From Sialis fuliginosa (taxonomy: Eukaryota > Arthropoda > Insecta > Megaloptera > Sialidae), in NCBI GenBank assembly GCA_961205875.1, contig OY540809.1, positions 12,226,267 to 12,290,266 of the forward strand: a stretch of 64,000 nucleotides of DNA, read 5' to 3'. This document shows positions 10,192 to 21,605 of the stretch, piece by piece. A program made the translations under genes and the position numbers. Position 1 is the first letter of the stretch, and the number at the start of each line of letters is the position of its first letter. The notes beneath the pieces are model-generated. The model was given only the letters and a program-made list of their open reading frames with translations, was not told the origin of the DNA and did no database searches.

Positions 10192-12512
10192 TTAATATGG
10201 TCCTGATTTTCCTGGGGGTCCATAGCTAGATGTAAGACCTCCTCCGGAGATTATGCCACCACCAATTGAACCACCGCTAATATGTCCCCCACTGATGGAA
10301 CCTCCGCTAATGTGTCCTCCACTGATAGAACCTCCACTAATGAGCCCCCCGCTGATTCCACTTCCGGTGATTCCACCTCCGCTAATTCCACCTCCACTGA
10401 TGATGTCACTAGCAATGCCACCTCCTCCGACTATTGTGCTTCCTCCATGAACTGCAGCTTGTTTCTATAATAAAGTGTTATTTTTTATTATATTATCTTA
10501 TCATAATCAAAACTCAACATTTCCTCTGATTTTTTGTTATAAAAAATGATAAAGTTTACCAGGGAAAAAATAACGATCCAATTTTTGATCTAATTAGATC
10601 AAATTTCTCTGTTTAGATCTACTTAGCTCTCATACGTAATTTTATATCAAATCGGATCTAATCATAACTGCTTAGATCTATATCCAGTCAGATTAAGTTA
10701 ACTCTCGCTAACAGCGTAATTTTAATTTCTAACAATATAGGTATTTACATTTTTAGTTACTTTTAAAGTATATATATTTAATTAAATTGGATCTGATATA
10801 TTTTAATCAAAACAGGTCTGATTGGATCAAATTAGGCCTAATTGGATCTGATCATTTTTTCCGGGTAACGAATTTTTTCTTTTATAATAACTGTAAACGA
10901 AATCATTCGAATAATTTGATTAGACTATTATTTGTTATTACTTACCGTTTTGTAACGGATGAAGTATACTTCCGGTTTGGATGGTGCTGTAGGAGCAGCT
11001 GTTGGAATAGTGATATCTGCAACATCATCAGGACGTTTGGCCAAAACGTAAATAATGGTCTTTTCTTGGTTCTGTTGAGCAGCTAAGATCTGAGCTGGAG
11101 TTGGGGCTGGTGCACTTGGAGCCTATAAAAACGTAATTTAATCAATATCGATTTTTGTATCTAAAATATTGACGACTTAGTTACAAATATTACCTTGATG
11201 AAGATGATCTTGTAGTGTTTGACAGCTTGTCCTTGGGAGATAACTTGTTGTTGTCTGTGTTCTTCAGGTTCTGGTGGTGGAACATGGACGTAGATGTGTT
11301 TCTGAACGAGGGTAGAACCTCCTCCAATATGGCCACCTCCAATATGGCCACCTCCAATATGTCCTCCACCAATATGGCCACCTCCAATTCCACTTACAAT
11401 ACCTCCTCCAATATGTCCTCCACTGATTTGTCCACCACTGATGAAACCTCCGCCAATTTGACCTCCACTAATGTGTCCACCACTAATTTGTCCTCCACCA
11501 ATGTGACCTCCGCTTATTTGACCTCCACTAATAAAACCTAACAATAAAATACGATTTGAAATATTTCTCTTAAATCTATTAAAAATATTATAATGTTACA
11601 TACCTCCTCCAATCGAAGAGGTTCCGATGCCGGTATCTATAAAAAAAATCAATAATTAGAACTTAATGTTTTGTAAATATTTGAAATAATAATTACTTAT
11701 AATTAGATATACATAAAAATATTTAATGGTAGCAAAATATCATACAAATGGCAAAAATTTTTTTTTTTTTAGTTAGACATATTGTTTAATGGTATGTACA
11801 TCTACTTACTTATGAATCCTCCGCCGCCACCGGAAGGCCTGTTGTATGAGTAGCCGGCTTCCGGTCGGGCTAATGCCACCGCCAGCAAAGAGCTCACTAA
11901 CTAAAATATAATAATATTATTTATTATTTAGTTAAATAAAATTGTTTATGCGAACTTTTATTGCGTTCGATTTTAATTTATTTTTATTTGTCTTGTTTAT
12001 TTATTTAATCGGTATTTTTTTAAATGGAAAGGGATCGATATAAAAAAATACAAACTTTAAGTTATTCATAATCATTTTTAGAATATATAACATTTTTTTC
12101 TTTAAATTAATATCTCACAATTATTCTAAATATTCTGTGAAATGTTTTATTACAAAAAAGTAATTTTAAAATATATTTTAACTCTCAAATTTTAATTATG
12201 AAAAATAAAAAAAGTTTAATTTATTTTTATTTTTAAATAAATTATTCAAAAACTCAGAACAAAATTCACGTAGATAATTAAAGCTTGGTGCAAGAAAATC
12301 AATTAACTAAAAAAATATTTTTTTATAAAATAAATATTTATAAAAAAAAAAACATCACTCAACATTTTAACTGTCCAAAATAAATTCACAAAATTGATTA
12401 ACACTTTCTTACACCAAACCGTTTCGAATGAAATATGGTCCGTAACACAAATTCACGATAAGACCAAATCTTCGTAAAGATCCACACAAATACTTACAAT
12501 AAATGTCCTCAT
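10192..12512 (-). CDS. Tweedle-family (DUF243) glycine-rich cuticular protein
   Basis: Six exons on the minus strand: 12498-12512, 11810-11900, 11604-11636, 11194-11537, 10946-11122 and 10192-10464 (stop TAA 10192-10194). All have GT-AG junctions and the phases agree, giving 310 residues. The N-terminus MRTFILVSSLLAVALARPEA is a secretion signal split across exons 1 and 2. Residues 48-120 are repeats of the type GGHI, GGQI and SGGHI. Residues about 121-220 are the DUF243 core: VQKHIYVHVPPPEPEE, KHYKIIFIKAPSAPAPTPAQ, EKTIIYVLAKRP, then KPEVYFIRYKT. Residues 227-300 are a second array (SGGSI, SGGHI, GGGI). The tail is SSYGPPGKSGPY, as expected for Tweedle proteins. These are secreted, chitin-associated structural proteins of the exoskeleton. 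The tiny first coding exon is typical of cuticle genes. Confidence 0.95.
10559..10867. mobile_element. Palindromic MITE in Tweedle intron 5
   Basis: Left end ACCAGGGAAAAAATAACGATC and right end GATCATTTTTTCCGGGTAAC are imperfect inverted repeats. The inner arms carry GATCTAATTAGATC-like motifs. It lies wholly inside the intron 10465-10945 and is non-coding. Confidence 0.6.
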
Positions 12513-12540
12513 GTTTATATCACAAAACACCCAACTTTAC

Positions 12541-12577
12541 AACTGAACGTGACATTTTAATATCATTGCCTTTTATA
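12541..12577 (-). promoter_or_regulatory. Core promoter of the Tweedle gene (TATA box and initiator)
   Basis: Read on the minus strand, TATAAAAG lies at 12577-12570. An arthropod initiator TCAGTT lies at 12546-12541, about 30 bases downstream, the standard spacing. This places transcription start roughly 32 bases before the ATG at 12512. Strong TATA-Inr promoters suit abundantly expressed cuticle genes. Confidence 0.75.
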
Positions 12578-12955
12578 CATTTCTCCCAATTAGTATCCCC
12601 TTTCTCGATGAGCTCCTCCCACTTTTTGACAAATTTAAATATTAAACAATACCTTCTTACTTTCTATGGTGTAACGGATATTTCTTCTGAGATGAGTTGC
12701 GTCTATAGAAATTGATTGTTTGTTTTTCTGCTTTGATATCTATTGTGTATTGTTGATAGCTCTAGACGTATTAATTAACTAAATTAAATTGTCACCCCAA
12801 TATTTCTGTAAATATTTGCTTAACTTTTTATTTATATTGAAGACGAAAGTATTTCTTAATATTTTAAATTCTATAGACATTTTTAAATATCAATTATAAT
12901 TATAAATTCAGAGTGTGACATGTACAGGCTCACCTTAACTTAATGGGCTAATAGG

Positions 12956-13095
12956 GCGCGGATCTAGATTTATAAAATTGCAGGAGGGGGGGGGGGTCTG
13001 TGAAATGGACAAAAAAAGTTACTTTAGTATATTAATTTAGTATTTTTCTATTTAATTTGTTCCCCTATGATGACCCCTCCCTAGATCCGTTCGAG
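12956..13095. mobile_element. MITE ending in GCGCGGATCTAG, degraded
   Basis: GCGCGGATCTAG at the left and CCCTAGATCCGTTC at the right are inverted, with poly-G and CCCCTCC stretches inside. The interior (TCTGTGAAATGGA...GTTACTTTAGTATATT) recurs at 51326-51420, so both belong to one family. No clean TSD. Confidence 0.5.
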
Positions 13096-13845
13096 GTCGT
13101 AGACACGACGCAAAAATTCCAAAAGTGATAGAATTTTAATTTGTTTTAATAAAAATATTTTTAACAAAATAAGTTTATTTTTCACAAAAGCACTAAATTT
13201 TAGTAGCCCAGTATGCTAAAAAATATCTTAAGACGGCCCTGAACATATAAAATACAAGGCAGGTTTATTAATTTCTATATACAGGGTGGTCCAGTTTGGG
13301 ATACAGATATTTTAAGAGCTGATTCCTTGGCTCATTGTGAGTAAAAAATTGTACGGGTAGGTGGAGTCTATCTTCAACACTCTCTGAGCTACAGGTTGTT
13401 TAAAAAGTTCCTTCACAGTAGTACTTACAAACTATTACATTTTTTTTTTAATTCTAAGAGTAAAACAAAGATTATCTCATAACTTCCAAAGTAACGTCAC
13501 TAGAGCAACCACAATGAGTCAGTCTCATAGGTAATTAACTAACGTATTTTTCAGTATTAGCGTTATTGTATGTAGAGTTATTGTTCATCAAAGTAAAAAA
13601 ATATTTTTTATTTTTTTGAAAATTGTTATGAAAATAACATTTTTCCCTAAAAGTACATATAAAATGTGATATTTTTTTATCATTATTTTGGTGTTCTCTT
13701 ATTTTTACACTACTAGCGGATTTCTGATTTTGTCGGCTGTAGACTAGAGCTCTTTGCTATCTTTTTTTTTTTTCGAAAAAAGGAGAACTTTTAACCTCTT
13801 AAGATCCCAATTTTTCACACTATAGTTGATCTGGTTGTTCAACGT
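13096..13845. other. Gene-free AT-rich stretch with one repeat end
   Basis: A TA-linked ACAGGGTGGTCCAGTTTGGG motif at about 13282 looks like one terminus of a 'CAGGGTG' MITE, but no matching right end was found. Otherwise featureless. Confidence 0.35.
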
Positions 13846-13846
13846 A

Positions 13847-13986
13847 ATGCCGTGTTTAGACCGAAAAAACAAGACAGCAACATCGTGTCTTTTTGACAAA
13901 AGTGCAATAAACCCTATGCATTTTTAAATACGATGTGTTTTCAAACACCGTGTTGCTGTTTTGTTTTCTTTGGTCTAAACACGGCA
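13847..13986. mobile_element. Palindromic MITE 'ATGCCGTGTTTAGACC'
   Basis: The left arm ATGCCGTGTTTAGACCGAAA through GACAGCAACA is matched by the inverted right arm TGTTGCTGT through GGTCTAAACACGGCAT. Arms are about 40 bp, total 140 bp, near-complete hairpin. Non-coding. Confidence 0.75.
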
Positions 13987-14944
13987 TAATATTACGTACC
14001 TGGACGTTAAGGCATTAATTAAACCGAAAATAGCACCTCCTGGTGTTCACCAACCCCTGGCTATGCCACTTATAACTTCAAAAATATATGTATATGAGTT
14101 AAATAAATTTTCTTTACGAAAGATAATAAACATAAAAAATCAATGAAATATTTTTTATAATTTCAACTGAAACTATCCACTCCATAAAATTTGTGCCCTA
14201 ATGCTACTAACTACACTCACATTTAATTTTTTGTACATTTAGTTACTTCTAAAGGTAATTAAATACTTGATTTTAGTTAGTTTTTATTTGAATTTATTAT
14301 TGATAGAAAGTTGACAATAAAAAAAAATACAAAAGAAACAAAACAAACGTTTTTTTATTTATTTATAATATTTATGACTACATCAATTTTCTATAATTCG
14401 TGAATATTAATATTATGCAATTTTAGAATGTGTGAATTAATTTTCTAAGGATCGAGTGTTGTATAACTAAACAATAAAATATCCAAAATTATTTAAATTT
14501 AAAAAAGAATGCTAACGAAACCGTGTCATTCGATTGAAATGTTTTTGGCAATCTACACAATCTATCACATCAGTTTATAAAAATTATCGCCTCGAAAATT
14601 AAATTACATATGTTAGGTACTTAAAATTGCAAGAAAATTTTGTAAACATTAGCATAGTATTATCTTGTAAAATATAAAAAAAAGTAAATTTCAAAAATGA
14701 TTTCGTCTTGTAAATCAAGAATGTACAAGAAAAATAAGCAATAGATACAGGATATTTTGTAATATATGTATATAAGTAAAGGAACTGTCTAGAAAGGTAA
14801 ATTCGACAATAATGCTGCGCTATTCTACTGTTTTCCTTTTTGTTGGGGTGGATTGACCTATTAAACTGTCGTAATAGAAATACACTTATTTTTAAACTAT
14901 CGCATTGAACCCGGTGTTTATTGGAGATATAAATATAATCTGTA

Positions 14945-15200
14945 ACAAACCTATTAAACATTGTTTTCACTTATCACTAACTATTTACGCAGCACATGCG
15001 AATATACCTGTCTGATGATTTTTTCCCGACATCATGAAATTTACACAAAATATCCACAAATTATACACATAAACCTTCCTCGTGAAACACTTTATCCATT
15101 AGTGAAAACCGGAATAAAATCCGTTCAATAGTTACTGAGAAAATCTGCACACACAGACAGACAAACGCGGCGAGGGACTTTGTTTTATAGTATGTATAGA
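14945..15200. repeat. Dispersed repeat 'ATTGTTTTCACTTATC', copy 1
   Basis: Starts CCTATTAAACATTGTTTTCAC and ends ACAGACAGACAAACGCGG then GGGACTTTGTTTTATAGTAT. A shorter copy is at 24655-24780 and an inverted part is at 17040-17185. The conserved tail and variable 5' extent suggest a retroposed (SINE or LINE 3' end) family. This assignment is inference. Confidence 0.55.
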
Positions 15201-15514
15201 TTACAGTTTGTAAATATTTTGATAACAAATGAAAACTACCCCAGCGATTCTAGGCTAACGTAATATTAATTATCATTATAATAATTTATTTGCACTTCGT
15301 CCAATTATGGTATGCAATACAATAAATAAATACAGTGCAGTACCATTCAGTAGTGAATTATATTCAATAGCATTAAAGGTAGGTAATAGAAATAGAATTC
15401 ATAATTTCAAATCAGATCTAATAGTAAACTGGTTACTATGTAAGATAAAAAAATAATAGACCGTTAGTATACTGCATTTACCCCACTTTAACCTATTTAA
15501 AATATAAATATCAT

Positions 15515-15705
15515 CCATACTAATATTATAAATACAAAAGTAACTCTCTCTGTTTGTTTGTTACCTTTTCACGGCTAAATCGCTGATGAAATTTAGTAGA
15601 GAGATAGCTTACATCCTGAAGAAGGACATAGGCTACTTTATATCCGAAAAATTGATTAGATAAAAAAAAATCCTCGCGGACGAAGTTGCGTGTAACAACT
15701 AGTAA
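15515..15705 (-). repeat. Insect SINE/LINE-tail-like dispersed repeat, copy A
   Basis: On the minus strand it reads CAACTTCGTCCGCGAGGAT, AAAGTAGCCTATGTCCTTC, AAATTTCATCAGCG and GCCGTGAAAAGGTAAC, ending TTTATAATATTAGTATGGA. The same blocks occur at 26119-26290 and in part at 34195-34260. The overlapping frame on that strand is repeat, not a gene. Confidence 0.65.
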
Positions 15706-17189
15706 AAAATAAAAGGCAACGCCCCAAGTCTGGCCCTGTATACATGGTTTTCTATTGTGCATCCAATCTACTCATGCATAACAATATTATGTATACGCAT
15801 TAGATTTCTAAACACACCTACAAAATCTCTAAAGGCGTTTTATAATGCATTTTATGGATGACTCAAAGAAAAAAATTTTTGCTGTTTTTTTCTGCAGATA
15901 GATTAATGTCTTCCTATATATTCAGGTATTACTTTATAGTACTTAATGGCTCGATTGATTCAAATGTCACTAGTTTCACGAACCCGGTTTCTAAATATTA
16001 TCTGCATCTTCACATACGGGTTCATATGCTAATATTTTTATATATCTTTATTATTATAACTACAAAGTTACACAAACGGACGACATTGTTACAAATGACA
16101 GTTATTTATCGTTTATGTTAGATATTTAGTTTCATTTTATAGTCGATCTTCTAATGGTTGAACGTATATTACATTTTCATATTTAGTTTATTTGCTAATA
16201 AAAACTGTAATTGTAAAATACTGTACACTGCATCTGAGAGGGTTTCACTTGAACGAAATTTAATAATTTTCATATTTATTTTTATGGGTAAAATAAAATA
16301 AAATAAAATAACCATATTGATATTATGTATCATTTAATGTCAAAATATAGAAAATACAGTTTTAAAAGTAGGTGTTTTGTTTTTCTTATATAAATACTAT
16401 ATAGATAATAGAGTATCATGCTGGGACAAAACCTGCTTAAACTTTGAGGAACAAAATCGAGACGCATAGAAAGTATCGCCTTTTAAAAGTCTTTCAGCAT
16501 AAATCATAGGTTCAATAATGGTTCTAACAATTCAACGTTAACATTTTTATTTTCTTTAAAGTTCGAATGTTTTTTTGTAATTTATCAAAATATCTTTCAT
16601 TACAATACATAATCCGAAATACATTAATTTAAGCTTTTTTTCTGTATCCCCAAAATTACTCCGGTATGTTCATATGAAATATTTTTTCCTGATTTTCACT
16701 AAAACTTTGACACCTTTGCGTCAATTTTATTCCTAAATAGTGATTTTAAGGCACCTATTGAAATTTTCTACAAAATTGTCATTTTATTTTTATTTTTTAT
16801 TTTTTAAATTAAATAAAAAAGTAAAACAATGAAAAGATGTTAAGGAAAGAATTGCAGCATCATAATAATATTATGTATTATGCAGAGTAAATTTTCTTCA
16901 TTTAAAAAAAGGTTTGGGAAAGTTCATTTTTGACCAGGTTACAAGCATTTGAAAACATAGATGTCCCCTTAATTAATGTGCAGAGTTTATATTATCATCT
17001 ATTATATTCCAAATTACAGACAAAGATAGAGATAGATTACAGTCGAGTATTTCACGATTCAGGTTTAGGTTAGTATATAATTTGTGGATATTTTGTGTTT
17101 TCATCAAGTCAGAAAAAACAATCATCAGAGAGGTACATATATTCGCGTGCGCTGCTTAAATAGTTAGCGATAAGTGAAAACAATGGTAG
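15706..17189. other. Gene-free AT-rich stretch
   Basis: No gene recognised. It includes an AAATA tandem run near 16288-16310 and, at 17040-17185, an inverted part of the repeat described at 14945. Confidence 0.45.
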
Positions 17190-17516
17190 CGTTCACGTCT
17201 GACCAAAAAACGGAACGAGCTTTGATTGATTGATTCATGGAATTTCTGGTGAAATGTACCAGAAATTTAAAGAATGCCATTTTTTAAGCGTGTAAGGAAG
17301 TGAGAAAGAAGTAACTATGTAGAAAACTTTTATGTTTAATTCATGTTGAGCGTTTCTGCCAGAACACTAGTTTCTATCTCTTTCGGGTTACTTCTTTCTC
17401 ACTTCCTTACACGCTTAAAAAATGACATTCTTTAAATTTCTGGTACATTCCACCAGAAATTCCATAAATCAACCAATCAAAGATCGTTGTTCACTGTTTT
17501 TGGTCAGTCGTGAACG
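17190..17516. mobile_element. Palindromic MITE with about 130-bp arms
   Basis: The left arm starts CGTTCACGTCTGACCAAAAA and runs through TTTCTGGTGAAATGTACCAG to AAGTGAGAAAGAAGTAAC. The right arm repeats it inverted and ends TTTTTGGTCAGTCGTGAACG. It has inserted at or next to an inverted copy of the 14945-type repeat. Confidence 0.8.
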
Positions 17517-18006
17517 TGACCAATGTTTAATAGGTTTATTACAGATTATATTTATATCCCCTGGCAACACCGAGTCCAATGCATTAGTATATGATATGAT
17601 TAACAAGCACTGTGTAAACGTACTCAATGAATATAAAATCTATAAGTATGTGTTATAAACTTGGATTAAAAACAGTAGTTTTTTGTTTGTAGAGATAACA
17701 CAATGTTTAACGCTTTTCAGATGTCTTCCAAGAAGAAAACATTATATCTAAAAGTTATAATATATTGTTTCTCACCTTTTTACAACACATAAAAACTACT
17801 TTATGGAATCGTTAGAACATTCTGTATGCGGACTTTGCTTTGATAATTTGCATATTATTTTTTTACGTTGATTTTTCTTTTTTGACAGGAACAACGCAAT
17901 AACCTACTGAATTTTTCTACTATTAACAGCTATAGCATCTGGTATATATACGCATGATATACTTTTGTTGCTCTAAGATTTGATTCAACCTAATATTAGT
18001 ACAATA

Positions 18007-18419
18007 CAGTGGCGTAGATAGGTTTTTGCGATGGGGGGGGATATGACTAGGGCCGTAACTAGAAGGTTGGGGGCCCTGGGGCAAGAGGTGGCTGATAAGC
18101 CCCCAAAATATGTATATAAAAAAAAATTGTAATTATAATTTAGAAATGAATGACCTTTTTTTTTTTTGATTGCATAGTTATATAAATTATAGTTAGTCTA
18201 GTCCTTGATCTTAAAAAAAAAGTCAATTAACAACTAAGCAAAACCTGAAGATCATTTTTTTTTACTCTTAAATTACCCACTTTTTCCTATTTTTCTATTT
18301 GCTTTTACTATTTTCTTCATACTAAAAAAGTTTAAAAAAATATCTTGGACTTTTTTTCAAGTAGGCTCATGGGGGGTGATTGATCACCTTAACCCCCCCC
18401 CCCCCTATCTACGCCACTG
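18007..18419. mobile_element. hAT-like MITE 'CAGTGGCGTAGATAGG' with 8-bp TSD
   Basis: Ends CAGTGGCGTAGATAGG and CCTATCTACGCCACTG are perfect 16-bp inverted repeats. Flanks GTACAATA at 17999-18006 and 18420-18427 are a perfect 8-bp duplication. The interior holds poly-G/poly-C runs and GGGCCCTGGGGCAAG-type sequence, perhaps from a nested relic. No ORF. Confidence 0.88.
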
Positions 18420-18589
18420 GTACAATATATTTATTTTCCTGGTTTCTTAACACTATAGAACTACCTACAGTTAAGACGGTTATAAAAGTCAAAATGACTG
18501 GTCTTTAAAAAATACGTTATAATAGAATAAATAAATAATTAAATATTAGTTTATTTTCTAAATTCTATCAGTCATGGCCCCCACAAGGA

Positions 18590-18616
18590 GAAGAGGAGGG
18601 GGGGGGGGGGGGGCGA
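18590..18616. repeat. Poly-G tract
   Basis: An uninterrupted run of about 15 G within GAGGAGGGGGG-type sequence. Simple repeat; the length may be unreliable. Confidence 0.7.
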
Positions 18617-19206
18617 TGAGTAGACTAGCTTTTTTTTGGTCGTCGTTAAAATAAATGTCATACATTTCTTAGCAAACGTACCTAATAGTTACAAAATATT
18701 TCTAACAAAATTTAAAAAAAAAATAAAAAAAAGTATGAAGGTTTTTTTTATTTTATAGGTATTATGAAATAATAATTCTATGCTTGTAATATTTCTGAAA
18801 ATTATATCTAATTAAATAAAATAATATTAAAAATGGCAATGAATTATGTAAATTAAAGAAATCATTTATATTTAAGTTATATTATGCATTTAAGATACTA
18901 ATTGCCTAAAATAACCATAAAATCACCAAACTGAAAAACACTGAAAAAATTAGAAGTAGAATTTTTTTTTAATTAATTTACCGTTATTACATAAATATTA
19001 ATTTTATGAATGAAAAATCTCTTAATATTTTTTTATTCAATCAAAAATACCGCCTGCAGGGGGCTTAAAGCAAATCCAAAAAAAATTGTATACCAAGACG
19101 TATGGGGTATCATAATGTAGATATATAATAATTAGTAGAATATTACCTTTTTTTCTAACTCAAAAAGGGCGTCATCAGGGGGCTAAAAGTATTATTTTAT
19201 TTTGTC

Positions 19207-20963
19207 CACCTCTCTAACTACTGGCTCAAAAAATCTAGAAAAAAATTGGTAACCAGGCTTTGGTGGGACTACCAACGACAAATACTAAACTCAACAACAT
19301 CATTTTAAATTATGGAGAAATATAGAGGGGCGTCATATAATTTTTTTAAATTTTCATATCTAGGCATATGGGGTGTCAAAATGTAGTTCTTAATTAGTAC
19401 AATATGACCCTATTTTTATATTATTTTCTAACTCAAAAATGCACTCGTGACTCCAAACAGTCCACATAGCACGTACTTCAGAACCCTTATGGCATTCACC
19501 CGTGTATGTCTTAACCAAATTATTTTACCTTGAAATATACTTACCTACGAACTTGTTACATTTGTTTCATGTAGATTTTTCAATTGTACTTATACTTCAG
19601 TCAGTAAGTAAAAAATTCACTTCGAAAACCTGAATTCAATTCATTCATAAACATATACGATTGAAAAGTTTGCCAAATATAAAACCACTAAGGCAATAAA
19701 CTTGTTAAAAAATTCAAGGTCAAAAATCTCTATAACCTAATATCACCAGAGATTACGATTACTATAGTAAACATTGATAATATATTATTATTTTATGCAA
19801 GAATCTCATTTTGATAAAGAGGTGAACAGCCGCTGTTAGAATTGACGAAATATTTAGCACGGATCTATTGTCTGCAGTTCATTTGAATTATGTTATGCAG
19901 TATTTTTCGCACTAGTTCATATTTAACAATGAGTTGAAAGGCTTCAATAAAAAACAATAGATATGGCATTTAATACACTTGTTTTTACATATGTAATGTA
20001 TCGAATATGTGTTCTGTAAAACAAATAAAAGAGTTCACACGATAATTTTTTTTGAGAAAGGTCCAGTATTATCAACCAATTAACATGTTTCTCATATATC
20101 AATCACAGTCTAATAATTTATCCAAATATACACACCACGCTTATTAAAGTTAGGATGTGAAAATACATAAATGTATTTTTCAGTTATTACAAGTACTTTA
20201 ATAATTTAATAAGACAATCACATTCTATACAAATATGCATATGTTTCGTCAATGTAGACGATTGCTTAGATTGTGTCTTCTTCGAGATAGGCGAATAATT
20301 TTGCTTCGGGCAAAATGATGATTCTACGCGTATGTATAAAAAAACTTTCTTTTTTTATACGATGGTATCTTTTATTCCAAAAATTTATGTCACCTTTTAA
20401 ACAGTGCCTTATTTTGTGGTTACACACTATGATGAGAAAGTAAATTTCATATTCGTGACCACGGTAGATGATTATCTCATTGCAGCATCATAATATGGAT
20501 TTAAATGATAGAGCAATTGGTTAAAATAATAGTTCTATGGCGCAACGGTGGTTTACGCGTACTATTGTACAATCTTGAACTTTAAATAATTCAATTATCC
20601 CCAATAAATATACATTGTTTACATATTATTATTTTTTTGCTTATATAATGGAAAATAATTCGGTCAAGACATACACGAGTGTATGCCATAAGGGTTCCGA
20701 AATATGTACTACGTGGATTGTTTGGAGCCACTTACAACTGCATTTTTTAGTTAGAAAAAAATATAAAAAAGTGTTATGTTCTACTAATTGAGATCTACAT
20801 TTTGACACCCCACTTGCTTTGATATAAAAATTAAAAATTCTATGACGCCCCTCCCTATTTCTCCAAAATTTGAATTGGTATTGTTGACTTGAGTATTTGT
20901 CGTTGGTAGTCCCATCAAAGCCTCGTTCCCAATTTTTTTCAGATTTTTTGAGCCAGTAGTGAA
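19207..20963. repeat. Large inverted repeat with about 310-bp arms
   Basis: The arm 19207-19517 (ACTACTGGCTCAAAAAATCT ... ACTACCAACGACAAATACT ... CGTGTATGTCTTAACC) recurs inverted at 20662-20963, separated by about 1.1 kb of AT-rich sequence. Part of the left arm has a diverged tandem relative at 19040-19206 (GGGGTATCATAATGTAG). No coding potential seen. It could be a large non-autonomous DNA element or a pair of insertions. Confidence 0.7.
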
Positions 20964-21327
20964 AAGGAAAATTACGCCTATATTGATTGTTTAATCAATT
21001 CATACATTGCAATATATAAACTATCGAAATGTCAACATACAACAGCTTTTATATTAATAAATAAAAATTAATATTATAAGAACGTGGTTTAGTTAACTTA
21101 AATTGGTATACTATTAAATGTTACATTCTATATACATAATTTTTAAAATTTACCTATAAATATTTCGACAATATACATATTTAATATATCATGGTGTAAT
21201 TTTTAAGATAAATGTGATTTAAGAAACATATTTAATTAACACAATAATCAAATTTATTTGATTTTTAGAACAAATTATCATTAATTAAATGTTCTATTTC
21301 ACAATTATTAATAATGTAGCAGATAAT

Positions 21328-21605
21328 TATTTCTTTTTACTTCCATGTTCTGAAATAAATGAAAGTATTACAATACCGTCGAAAAATCATGTCCGAGATA
21401 AAAGCAGATTCTAATTGTACTACCTACAAAACTTAAAGAAAAGTTAATTTCCGCATAGCGGCTGTGTGTGTGTCTGGATGTAGAATTTTCTTTCGTTCAC
21501 GAAAACTACTGTAAAAATGCACCGATCAGAATTGTTTTTGGGAAAATTGTTTGTCTCAGTGAGTACTCCAGATTTTGGTGCTAATCGGATTAGAGATTAT
21601 ATCGT
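21328..21605 (+). repeat. Dispersed repeat pair, copy 1
   Basis: Blocks TACTTCCATGTTCTGAA, AAATCATGTCCGAGATAA, AGAATTTTCTTTCG, GTAAAAATGCA and TTGTCTCAGTGAGTACT recur inverted and in reverse order at 51640-51910 inside the SPCS1 intron. Function unknown. Confidence 0.6.

Noticed and set aside
10253-11541. Plus-strand Pro-rich and Ser/Thr/Asn-rich frames opposite the Tweedle exons
   Set aside because: They are antisense shadows of the glycine-repeat exons; the minus strand has the signal peptide, DUF243 core and consistent splicing.
15003-15040. CTGATGA followed by GAAA as a possible hammerhead
   Set aside because: The intervening sequence does not form stem II outside the core bases, and no stem I or III is found.
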